Source of the DNA: Leadbetterella sp964563435
Lineage (GTDB): Bacteria; Bacteroidota; Bacteroidia; Cytophagales; Spirosomataceae
Assembly: GCA_964563435.1 (NCBI GenBank)
Contig: CAZLXI010000003.1
Location: forward strand, 62,001 to 126,000
Length of the DNA: 64,000 nt
Reading direction: 5' to 3'
Position 1 is the stretch's first letter. Each line of letters opens with the position of its first letter. Under the pieces are notes generated by a model. The model was not told the DNA's origin. It did no database searches and was given only the letters and a program-made list of their open reading frames with translations. Shown here one piece after another: positions 50,789-57,792 of this stretch. The position numbers and the translations under genes are program-made.

Positions 50789-52528
50789 ATGAAAAAATTA
50801 TACGCTCTTTACTTTCTTGTAAGCTCTCTCTTTCTTTATCTTCCATTGACTGCTCAAAATTTTCTGGAATTAGATTGTGTTAAGGAAGCCACGCCGGTAT
50901 TGAAGCCCAATGACCCACGGAATAGTTTTAAACAGGAAAAATTTAACTACATAAGCGGGAATAATATTTTCAGCCAGGTGAATGAAAATAAAAGATCTTT
51001 TCTGAAGATAAAGACAGAATATGGAGATTTTGACGTAAGTGTTGAAAAGGTTCTTTTTCCGTTATTTGGTTATGCTATGACAGATAGTGGCCGGGAAAGG
51101 GTTTATTTTGATAATTTTATTGTGCTAAGCGGCATTGTTTTGAATGAGACTAACGCTAGAGTGGCTATCGTTTTACACGATAATAATCAGATTGACGGTG
51201 AAATAATAAAAGATAGTGCTATTTACAGATTTGAGTATTATGATGACGGAACAACCCAGGGAACTTTCATATTCAGGGCAGATGAAATTGTTTTAAAAGC
51301 AAAAGGCTGCGCAACTGATGAGGAGACAACACATAGAGAAAAAGGTAATAGAGAAATCAATTCGAGGGGCAATCGCATGGCAACTTCTTCCTGCTCATTA
51401 ATTGACCTGGCTGCTGAAGGTGACTATGAATTTTATCAATTACATGGAGGAAGCTCTTGGAGTAAAATAGCGTCATATATAAGCCTTGCTAGTACTACAT
51501 ATTATGGTATAACAGGAAGTCTATCATTCCCTGGCCAGTTAAAGATTCAATCCGTCCATATTTCAGTCTGGACTACTTCTTCAGATCCTTATTCTTCCAC
51601 CGGAAATTCGGCAACATTACTTTCGGAAATAAGAGCGCATTGGAATACCAATAACTATAACATAAAAAGAGATCTTACTTATTTATTTACAGGCCAGGAA
51701 TTGGACGGCGGGACAACTTTAGGGAGAGCGTACGCCAGTGTAATGTGCTCCAATCCTTCTTATTCGTATGGCATTGTGAGTTGTGAAAGCGGTGATACTC
51801 AAGTAAAAAGTACAATTGTACATGAGATATTTCATAATCTGAGCAGTTTTGATGGTCATCAACTTGGAGGTTATTGTAATCTTCCCGGTTATGAAACGAT
51901 TAACTGTAGTGCTATACCTTATGACGGTAGTGTACAAATAAATAACGATGAGTGGAATGAAATAACGAATAATTTATATTATCATACCTGCTTAAGAAAT
52001 CCAGCGGTATCTCCTACCGTTAATGACAATCCTTCGGGTAGTAGTGATATTTTATGTTACAGTGGCACTTTAGAATTGAATTATCCTGCCGCTTCCTATT
52101 CCTGGTACGTAGATCCTTCTTATCTTAGTGGCAATGGTTCTTTGTACGCACCAGGTGGAGATGTTGCCTACGTTACGATTTGGGATTTTTATAGGGTCAA
52201 AGGAGAAGCGACGGATATTTGCGGAAATGAGGGAGGACATTATTTCTATTTGTATCCTTGCGATTCTTTTGCGAGAATTAGGGTTTTCCCCAATGCGGTA
52301 GACGATCAGGTGACTGTTCAGTTGGATTATTTAAACACTGAAAATTCAAAATTATTTCAATTTGATCTTTATTCGGAAGATGGCCGTAAAGTGGATCTGA
52401 TTCGAAAGGTGCATAAAAATAATAATGGATTTCAATTGGAAATTGATAATGTCCGCCCAAAAGGCATCTACTTTTTGCATATAAAATCAAATGATCTTGT
52501 TGAAAAAGTTCGCTTACATCTTGAATAA
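50789..52528 (+). CDS. secreted metzincin-like metalloprotease with T9SS C-terminal sorting domain
   Basis: 579 residues with signal peptide (MKKLYALYFLVSSLFLYLPLTAQ). The zinc-site helix STIVHEIFHNLSSFDGH has His345, Glu346 and His349; the position of the third ligand is Asp355 with His357 two further on. The Met-turn (I-M-S-Y) of reprolysin-like relatives is not seen. The last 80 residues (RIRVFPNAVDDQVTV...LYSEDGRKV...PKGIYFLHIKSN) are a type IX secretion sorting domain, so it is exported to the surface or medium. The gene is AT-rich against clpB. Sixteen bases after it a lipoprotein gene starts. Confidence 0.82.
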   Translation: MKKLYALYFLVSSLFLYLPLTAQNFLELDCVKEATPVLKPNDPRNSFKQEKFNYISGNNIFSQVNENKRSFLKIKTEYGDFDVSVEKVLFPLFGYAMTDSGRERVYFDNFIVLSGIVLNETNARVAIVLHDNNQIDGEIIKDSAIYRFEYYDDGTTQGTFIFRADEIVLKAKGCATDEETTHREKGNREINSRGNRMATSSCSLIDLAAEGDYEFYQLHGGSSWSKIASYISLASTTYYGITGSLSFPGQLKIQSVHISVWTTSSDPYSSTGNSATLLSEIRAHWNTNNYNIKRDLTYLFTGQELDGGTTLGRAYASVMCSNPSYSYGIVSCESGDTQVKSTIVHEIFHNLSSFDGHQLGGYCNLPGYETINCSAIPYDGSVQINNDEWNEITNNLYYHTCLRNPAVSPTVNDNPSGSSDILCYSGTLELNYPAASYSWYVDPSYLSGNGSLYAPGGDVAYVTIWDFYRVKGEATDICGNEGGHYFYLYPCDSFARIRVFPNAVDDQVTVQLDYLNTENSKLFQFDLYSEDGRKVDLIRKVHKNNNGFQLEIDNVRPKGIYFLHIKSNDLVEKVRLHLE

Positions 52529-52544
52529 TATAAAATGTACAGGT

Positions 52545-52991
52545 ATGAAAAAAGTCATTTATTTATTGTTATTATCCGTCATTGTAGCTTCCTGCAAAAG
52601 CGAAGATACACTTCCTGAACCAGAGGAACAGGCCGTTAAGTGTGAACCGGAAGAACCGGCTCTTTACGGGACATTGTCAGGGATGCGATTAATAGTAAGA
52701 GAAGTCAATTTTGGAACATTTCTTCTTCAATCCACTACGGAGAACCGTGAAGGGCTGGAGTTTACCGAACCCCGTCTAATAAATATTCTTCCGTATCTCT
52801 TTTCAGCCTGTAATATCCCAGAGAATTTTCTTAGAAATGGTCAGATTTTAGAGATCAGCGGGAATAGTTACATTGAAGCCGACCTTATGAGAAAGGCCAA
52901 GATTATCTATTTTGATAATCCTGAAAGCGATTGGAGGACTTCGAGCTTAGTATTTCTTGATTATACCAAAATAGAAGTCGTTCCTCAATAA
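52545..52991 (+). CDS. lipoprotein of unknown family, paralogue A
   Basis: 148 residues from the ATG at 52545 (a frame from 52491 overlaps the metalloprotease end). MKKVIYLLLLSVIVASC is a lipoprotein signal with Cys17. The mature protein has conserved blocks KCEPEEPALYGTLSGMRL, TTENREGLEF, ACNIPENFL, AKIIYFDNP and a FLDYTKIEVVPQ end. It is nearly identical to paralogue B at both ends while the middle differs. It is co-transcribed with the secreted metalloprotease. No family is recognised; an accessory or inhibitor of the protease is only a guess. Confidence 0.75.
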   Translation: MKKVIYLLLLSVIVASCKSEDTLPEPEEQAVKCEPEEPALYGTLSGMRLIVREVNFGTFLLQSTTENREGLEFTEPRLINILPYLFSACNIPENFLRNGQILEISGNSYIEADLMRKAKIIYFDNPESDWRTSSLVFLDYTKIEVVPQ

Positions 52992-53120
52992 AATTAGAGT
53001 CATTACTCTCGTAGTAGCGGCTTTCTACATCATCATAACGGGCGCCTTTGACTCGCCATCTTCTTGATGATGGCGATGGCGGGAATGGTAGACATCATGC
53101 TAATGATACTGTTCAGCGGG
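52985..53120 (-). pseudogene. 3-prime remnant 1 of a dinB-like gene
   Basis: About 135 bases align with the 3-prime end of the intact dinB gene at 55332 (compare CATCATCATAACGGGCGCC with CGTCATCATAACGGCCGCC, and CTTCTTGATGATGGC in both). Many substitutions and small indels break the frame, and the rest of the gene is gone. It begins inside the stop of lipoprotein A, the same convergent overlap as in remnant 2. Confidence 0.7.
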
Positions 53121-53222
53121 CTACCATTGTTGTCTCAGCTATTTTTTCCAAAAAGATGACCGAAAACTAAATTTTTAGCCCGTTTAAAGCGAGCCGCTTA
53201 ACTTATTCAGGTTTGTTTTTAA

Positions 53223-53230
53223 TAAATTTG
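53223..53230 (+). promoter_or_regulatory. -7 promoter box for lipoprotein B
   Basis: TAAATTTG matches TAnnTTTG exactly, 24 bases upstream of the start codon. Surrounding bases resemble the metalloprotease promoter region, a sign of duplication. Confidence 0.5.
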
Positions 53231-53254
53231 TTTTAGGAACAAATAAAACAAGAG

Positions 53255-53704
53255 ATGAAAAAAGTCATTTATTTATTGTTGTTATGCATCATTGCGGGTT
53301 CCTGCAAAAGCGAAGAAACACCTCCTGAACCAGAGGAACAGGCCGTTAAGTGTGAACCGGAAAAACCGGCTCTTTATGGGAAATTATCAGGGATGAGATT
53401 AAGAGTAGTGGGACAGGCCGGGGGCGAGAACATTATGTTACGACCAACCACAGAAAATCGTGAGGGTTTGGAGTTTGCCGAGCCTCGCCTTAAGAATATT
53501 CTCCCGGCTTTCTTTTCAGCATGTAATATCCCGCAGAATTATCTTAAGGACGGTCTTATTCTGAGGGTCAGTGGGAATGCTTATATTGACGACTATATGA
53601 TGCAAAATGCTAAAATTGTTTATTTTGATAATCCAAATGCTCAACTCATGATGACCTATCAGATATTCCTTGATTACACGGAAATAGAAGTCGTGCCTCA
53701 ATAA
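53255..53704 (+). CDS. lipoprotein of unknown family, paralogue B
   Basis: 149 residues; MKKVIYLLLLCIIAGSC is a lipoprotein signal with Cys17. It shares with paralogue A the blocks EEQAVKCEPEKPALYG, TTENREGLEF, ACNIPQNYL, AKIVYFDNP and FLDYTEIEVVPQ, and DNA identity over the first 60 bases is almost complete. The middle (RVVGQAGGENIMLRP) has diverged, so the two may bind different partners. Unlike paralogue A it has its own promoter and no protease gene before it. Function unknown. Confidence 0.75.
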   Translation: MKKVIYLLLLCIIAGSCKSEETPPEPEEQAVKCEPEKPALYGKLSGMRLRVVGQAGGENIMLRPTTENREGLEFAEPRLKNILPAFFSACNIPQNYLKDGLILRVSGNAYIDDYMMQNAKIVYFDNPNAQLMMTYQIFLDYTEIEVVPQ

Positions 53705-53849
53705 AAATCCGGATCGCTGCTCTAATAATAGCTGCTTTCCACGTCATCATAACGGCCGCCGTTGGCCGCCAGCTTCTTAATAATGGCGATCTGGCCCTAA
53801 TGGTAAACGTCACGCCGGACGGTGCTGTACAGAAGCGTATCGTAGGTGT
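53698..53849 (-). pseudogene. 3-prime remnant 2 of a dinB-like gene
   Basis: About 150 bases closely match the end of the intact dinB at 55332, including AAAAATCCGGATCGCTGCTC and CCACGTCATCATAACGGCCG. In the dinB frame there are premature stops (the codons for the YYESS segment and for the active-site-like H-S-G segment read TAG). The upstream three quarters of the gene are missing. Its stop lies within the stop region of lipoprotein B. Confidence 0.75.
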
Positions 53850-53904
53850 CCATTTTGTGTGTGTAAAGTATGAATATTACTCTTTTTCCGGCTCGGTTTA
53901 GTAG

Positions 53905-53999
53905 GGCTGGTACAACATTGCCTTTGAAAAATGGAAAATATGGTGTAACATTGCCTTTGAAAAATGGAAAATGTATTACTATATTGCTTTTGAAAAATG
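53905..53999 (+). repeat. three tandem ~33-bp repeats leading into the AAA ATPase start codon
   Basis: The unit contains ACATTGCCTTTGAAAAATGG and occurs twice almost perfectly; a third, diverged copy (ATATTGCTTTTGAAAAATG) ends exactly at the ATPase start codon (53997). Each copy thus carries the same start-like TTTGAAAAATG. It may be a tandem operator or a duplicated translation-initiation region. Confidence 0.6.
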
Positions 54000-55298
54000 T
54001 ACATCAACAGAAACATAGACGCTGAACTTACGATCTGGCGTCTGGAAAACCCGGGTAAACCCCTGCTGCTCAGAGGAGCCCGACAGGTAGGCAAATCTAC
54101 CGCAGTCAGACACCTGGGGACTCAGTTTGAGTACTTTTTGGAAGTAAATTTTGAGGAACATCGTACCGTACGCAGCCTGTTTGAAGGCGACCTGGATCCG
54201 TTGATTATCTGCGAAAACATGTCTGTCTTGTTCGATGTTCCCATCATTCCCGGAAAAACCCTGCTTTTTTTTGATGAGATACAGGCCTGTGTGCCCGCCC
54301 TTTCGTCTCTACGGTTTTTTTACGAAAAATATCCTGAACTCCATCTTATAGCCGCAGGGTCTCTCCTGGAATTCGCTCTCGAGGAGATTCCCTCATTCGG
54401 GGTGGGGCGGATTCGGTCATTATTCATGTATCCGCTTAGTTTTGGTGAGTTTTTGCATGCCTTGGGTGAATCGCGTTTGGCCGAAGTAAGTAATAAAACT
54501 GCACTGGCAAAGCCCATACACGACCGACTACTGACCTGGCTGCGGCGCTTCCTGGTGTTGGGTGGTATGCCCGAAGTAGTGGCGCATTATGCTGCTGCCG
54601 GGGATCTGAATACTTCGCGACAGTTGTTAGACGACCTGCTGGTATCTTTTCGGGCTGATTTCGCCAAATACCGGCAGCACGTGCCGGCACTGAGAATAGC
54701 CGAAGTATTTGATGCTGTAGTAAGGCAGTCGGGTAGAAAATTTGTATATGCTAAAGCCGCTACAGAAGCTAACCACAAACAGGTAAAGCAGGCACTGGAT
54801 CTGCTGATCAGGGCCGGATTGGTTATTCCTGTCACCCATACCTCTGCCAATGGTCTGCCGCTGGGAGCAGAAGTTAATCCTAAAAAGCAAAAAATGCTAC
54901 TGTTAGATACCGGGCTGTTTCTGCGGATATTAGGATTGGATATACGTGAAATATTGTTTCAGGAAGACTTTGACCTCATCAATAAAGGAGCTGTAGCCGA
55001 GCAGTATTGCGGGTTGGAGCTTTTAAAGGCAGGCTCACCTTACCGGCAGTATGCCCTGTATTATTGGCATCGTGAAGCCACTAACAGCAATGCAGAAGTG
55101 GATTATGTAGTTCAAAGAGGTAACGAAATAGTTCCGATAGAAGTAAAATCAGGCCGGAAAGGTACCATGCAGAGCCTCAGGATCTTTATGAAAGAAAAGA
55201 ATAGCCCTTACGGGGTTCGATTCTCTACAGAACCGTACGGTACTTTAGAGAATATACAAATATGGCCCTTGTATGCCGTAAGCAAACTATACATTTAA
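53997..55298 (+). CDS. AAA ATPase with DUF4143 domain (AAA_14 family), second copy type
   Basis: 433 residues. Walker A RGARQVGKST (26-35), Walker B TLLFFDEIQA (about 97-106), sensor LIAAGSLLEFAL, then DUF4143 (LLLDTGLFLRILGLDI) and the nuclease-like end NAEVDYVVQRGNEIVPIEVKSG. Same family as the ATPase at 14006 but only distantly alike. It sits between dinB remnant 2 and a fragment of a third lipoprotein end, so it looks inserted into a duplicated array. Such genes are often horizontally acquired; function unknown. Confidence 0.85.
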   Translation: MYINRNIDAELTIWRLENPGKPLLLRGARQVGKSTAVRHLGTQFEYFLEVNFEEHRTVRSLFEGDLDPLIICENMSVLFDVPIIPGKTLLFFDEIQACVPALSSLRFFYEKYPELHLIAAGSLLEFALEEIPSFGVGRIRSLFMYPLSFGEFLHALGESRLAEVSNKTALAKPIHDRLLTWLRRFLVLGGMPEVVAHYAAAGDLNTSRQLLDDLLVSFRADFAKYRQHVPALRIAEVFDAVVRQSGRKFVYAKAATEANHKQVKQALDLLIRAGLVIPVTHTSANGLPLGAEVNPKKQKMLLLDTGLFLRILGLDIREILFQEDFDLINKGAVAEQYCGLELLKAGSPYRQYALYYWHREATNSNAEVDYVVQRGNEIVPIEVKSGRKGTMQSLRIFMKEKNSPYGVRFSTEPYGTLENIQIWPLYAVSKLYI

Positions 55299-55309
55299 GT
55301 CCGAAAGAA

Positions 55310-55337
55310 TGATTGAAAGAGAAGTCACCCCTCAATA
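55310..55337 (+). pseudogene. last bases of a third lipoprotein gene
   Basis: GAAGTCACCCCTCAATAA (55320-55337 region) equals the 3-prime end of lipoprotein B (GAAGTCGTGCCTCAATAA), and the preceding GAAAGA resembles GAAATA. It overlaps the stop of the intact dinB exactly as in the two remnant units. The rest of the lipoprotein gene is absent, apparently replaced by the ATPase segment. Confidence 0.55.
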
Positions 55338-55868
55338 AAAATCCGGATCGCTGCTCTCATAATAGCTGCTTTCCACGTCATCATAACGGCCGCCCTTGGC
55401 CGCCAGCTTCTTGATGATGGCAATTTGCCCCGAATGGTAAACATCATGCTGTATGATACCGTGCAGCAGGGTGTCGTAGGTATATTCTGCACCCGGAACC
55501 ACCTCCAGCAGGAAGGAGTCGTCTTTTTCTTCCAGGGCACGGGTGAGCTCGTCCTGGCTCAGGGTGAGCTCCATCATCAGGGTTTCCAGCTCAAACTCGT
55601 CCACCTTCTGGATCTCGCCGAAATTCATTTTCTCATTTTCAATATTATACACGGCGTCGCCCTGTATTCTTTTCAGCACAAACAGCCGCCAGCTGGTGAT
55701 ATGGTAGATCAGTTCGGCTATGGTATGAATGTTTCCGGCCTTATATGCCGCAGTTTTTACTTTTAGTCCCTTAGTGAGCTCCAGCAGGGAAGGGCCGTGC
55801 CAGGCACCGCCATGAAATCCGGCGTTCAGCAGCCGCAGGATATTTTTAATGTTAACGTTATTTTCCAT
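55332..55868 (-). CDS. DinB-family protein, copy 1
   Basis: 178-residue four-helix DinB/YfiT-fold protein. The metal-binding histidines are at AELIYHITSWR (about 53), HGIIQHDVYHSGQIAIIKK (about 138-142). This family binds zinc or nickel and includes thiol-dependent S-transferases; the exact activity here is unknown. It is the intact parent of the two remnants at 52985 and 53698, and overlaps the trace of a lipoprotein gene end. A second dinB lies nine bases upstream on the same strand. Confidence 0.85.
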   Translation of the reverse strand: MENNVNIKNILRLLNAGFHGGAWHGPSLLELTKGLKVKTAAYKAGNIHTIAELIYHITSWRLFVLKRIQGDAVYNIENEKMNFGEIQKVDEFELETLMMELTLSQDELTRALEEKDDSFLLEVVPGAEYTYDTLLHGIIQHDVYHSGQIAIIKKLAAKGGRYDDVESSYYESSDPDFY

Positions 55869-55877
55869 CTGATAAAG

Positions 55878-56336
55878 TTATTGCCACAATACCCAGATCA
55901 TCCCCAGATGATAGGTGTCGTGCTGTATAAGTCCGTTTAGTAATTTATAAAAGTCGTAATATTCTCCCGGTACGTTCCTGGTCAGCAGCCCGTCATCGTA
56001 CCCCTCGAGTTTTTTAAGCAGCTGATTGTGGGTGTCCAGCAGGTTTTTCTTCAGCCGGGCCGGATCTTTCAGCTCTTCTTCTGTTCCCCAGTTCTCCGCA
56101 TCGGTCTCCAGCCTGAAATGGATGTTATCGTTCAGCTTTTCGATCACAAATCTCCTGTAGGCAGTGAGATGAAATATGTTTTGGGCGATCGACTGCCGGG
56201 AAAACGACTGATTCTCCAATAGTTTGCTTTCGGGCAGACTGTTGATGATCTCCATCACGGAAGGGCCATGCCAGGCATCTCCCCTGAAAACCGTATCTAT
56301 ATTATCAATGATCCTCGAAAGGGTGGTTTCTACCAT
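55878..56336 (-). CDS. DinB-family protein, copy 2
   Basis: About 152 residues from the ATG at 56336 (MVETTLSRII); an ATG three codons upstream (56345) is also possible. The layout mirrors copy 1: WHGPSVMEIINS near the N terminus (WHGPSLLELTKG in copy 1), QNIFHLTAYRR with the first His, and NGLIQHDTYHLGMIWVL with the other two. Sequence between motifs differs strongly, so the duplication is old. The two are probably co-transcribed. Confidence 0.83.
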   Translation of the reverse strand: MVETTLSRIIDNIDTVFRGDAWHGPSVMEIINSLPESKLLENQSFSRQSIAQNIFHLTAYRRFVIEKLNDNIHFRLETDAENWGTEEELKDPARLKKNLLDTHNQLLKKLEGYDDGLLTRNVPGEYYDFYKLLNGLIQHDTYHLGMIWVLWQ

Positions 56337-56403
56337 AAAATACATCTGTATAGTGCAAAATTGCTAAAAATCCTTTAATTTCAGTATGGGCCGTTAAAAA
56401 TAT

Positions 56404-57552
56404 TCAGTATTTTCTTCCTTTCCATATGGTTTGGCGGCTGAGCAGGTAATAAATAAACTGCATCATCCAGGCAGTGGAAATGTAGACCGTAAATAAGGGC
56501 AGATAGCGCAGATAGCCGGTGATCCTGAGTTTTCTCTGGAAATAAACGATCAGACCAGCATTAATAAGCACCAGAATACCGCTGACCACGGCCGGAATGA
56601 CCGGGTTGATCAGGCCCAGCAGAAACAGCAGCGGAATACAAAGCGCCTGAAGAATACCGCCGGTCATGGCCGCCGGGGCGTTCTCCATGGCGCCTTTGAT
56701 CCATCGTCTCCGCTGTTCAAAATAGCGCCGGGGCGGTACGGTAAACGACAAAATATCGGCCGAAAGCAGGTGCCTGAACCCAAAACCCGCTTCGATGATC
56801 TTTTTATATAAAAAATAGTCTTCCACGATGCTGAAACCCAGAGTTTGGTAACCGCCCACGGCATCATAAGCTTTTCGGCTGACGGCCATGTTATTTCCCA
56901 GCCCCGTAGAGGGCCGGCCCCGGTCGGCGGCAATTTTAAAAATACTGAGGGCCATCAGCCATTCAATCCCTTGCAGGGCAGCCCCGGGTGTGCTGCGGCG
57001 AAAGCCCGTGGCACCCACCACTACGCCTGTATCCGGGTCAAAACCGGCCAGCATGCCGCTGATCCAGTTAGCCGGTAGCTCAATGTCTGCATCCGTAAAA
57101 AATAAATATTCACCGGTGGCCCGGTCGGCCAGCTCAGCCAATACCCGTGTTTTCCCGCTAAGGGGGTGGCCGGCTTCTTCCCGGAGATGGACTACCCTTA
57201 CGGTTGCACGATTGCGGCCCGGCTTTTCCTTAAGTCCGGTGGTCCGGTCTTCTGAATCTGTACTGTCTTCCGTGGCTGCTGTGTACCTGGAGGCGAATTC
57301 TCCTCTAAGCCCGGATGCCAGGCCTTCGGAATCTGCAGAGCAGCCTGCGCCGTCTTTCGGGATGGCGTACCTGGCGGCGAATTCTTCCATGAGTCCGCCT
57401 GTCTGGTCTTCCGAGCCGTCATTTCCCAGCAGTATCTCCGTTTTTTCTTTCGGATAGTTGAGCTTCTCCAGTGATCGCAGGAGCACGGGCAGATTCTCTT
57501 CCTCATTGCGGGCAGGAACCAGGATGGATATTTTGGGCAGATGATACGTCAT
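56404..57552 (-). CDS. membrane glycosyltransferase family 2 with internal repeat expansion
   Basis: 382 residues from the ATG at 57552 (the frame upstream to 57573 starts with TTG). GT-A motifs: SILVPARNEEENLPVLL, GNDGSEDQ (about 44), FTDADIELPANW (DxD), NNMAVSRKAYDAVGGY, the IVEDYF and QRRRWIKG boxes; three membrane helices at the C terminus. Right after the nucleotide-binding DGSEDQ lies an extra stretch with about 2.5 imperfect 26-residue repeats (GLMEEFAARY, GLRGEFASRY, GLKEK; each preceded by an SED/SEG block). The family normally lacks this insert. Confidence 0.85.
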   Translation of the reverse strand: MTYHLPKISILVPARNEEENLPVLLRSLEKLNYPKEKTEILLGNDGSEDQTGGLMEEFAARYAIPKDGAGCSADSEGLASGLRGEFASRYTAATEDSTDSEDRTTGLKEKPGRNRATVRVVHLREEAGHPLSGKTRVLAELADRATGEYLFFTDADIELPANWISGMLAGFDPDTGVVVGATGFRRSTPGAALQGIEWLMALSIFKIAADRGRPSTGLGNNMAVSRKAYDAVGGYQTLGFSIVEDYFLYKKIIEAGFGFRHLLSADILSFTVPPRRYFEQRRRWIKGAMENAPAAMTGGILQALCIPLLFLLGLINPVIPAVVSGILVLINAGLIVYFQRKLRITGYLRYLPLFTVYISTAWMMQFIYYLLSRQTIWKGRKY

Positions 57553-57792
57553 AAAGTTATTCTCGGGATACAAATATACTATTCATGCTCATAGCGTATT
57601 GCAGAGTTATACACAGATGCACATGTTCTAAAAATATAAATGCTAAAAATCTTAGTTCAAAAGATAATATTATCTGTGAAATGGCCGAATTCCGAAACAA
57701 CGCAGCAGTTGGTATACTTTTTTGACGGCTTCTTTCGCCTGCTTGCGGAAGAAGATATTTTTACCGACTTTTGGTTTCTAATTTAAATTCTG

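Noticed and set aside
53997..55298. Anti-phage defence function for the AAA/DUF4143 ATPase
   Set aside because: The nuclease-like C terminus is suggestive, but no other defence gene is near and the family is widespread with no proven role.
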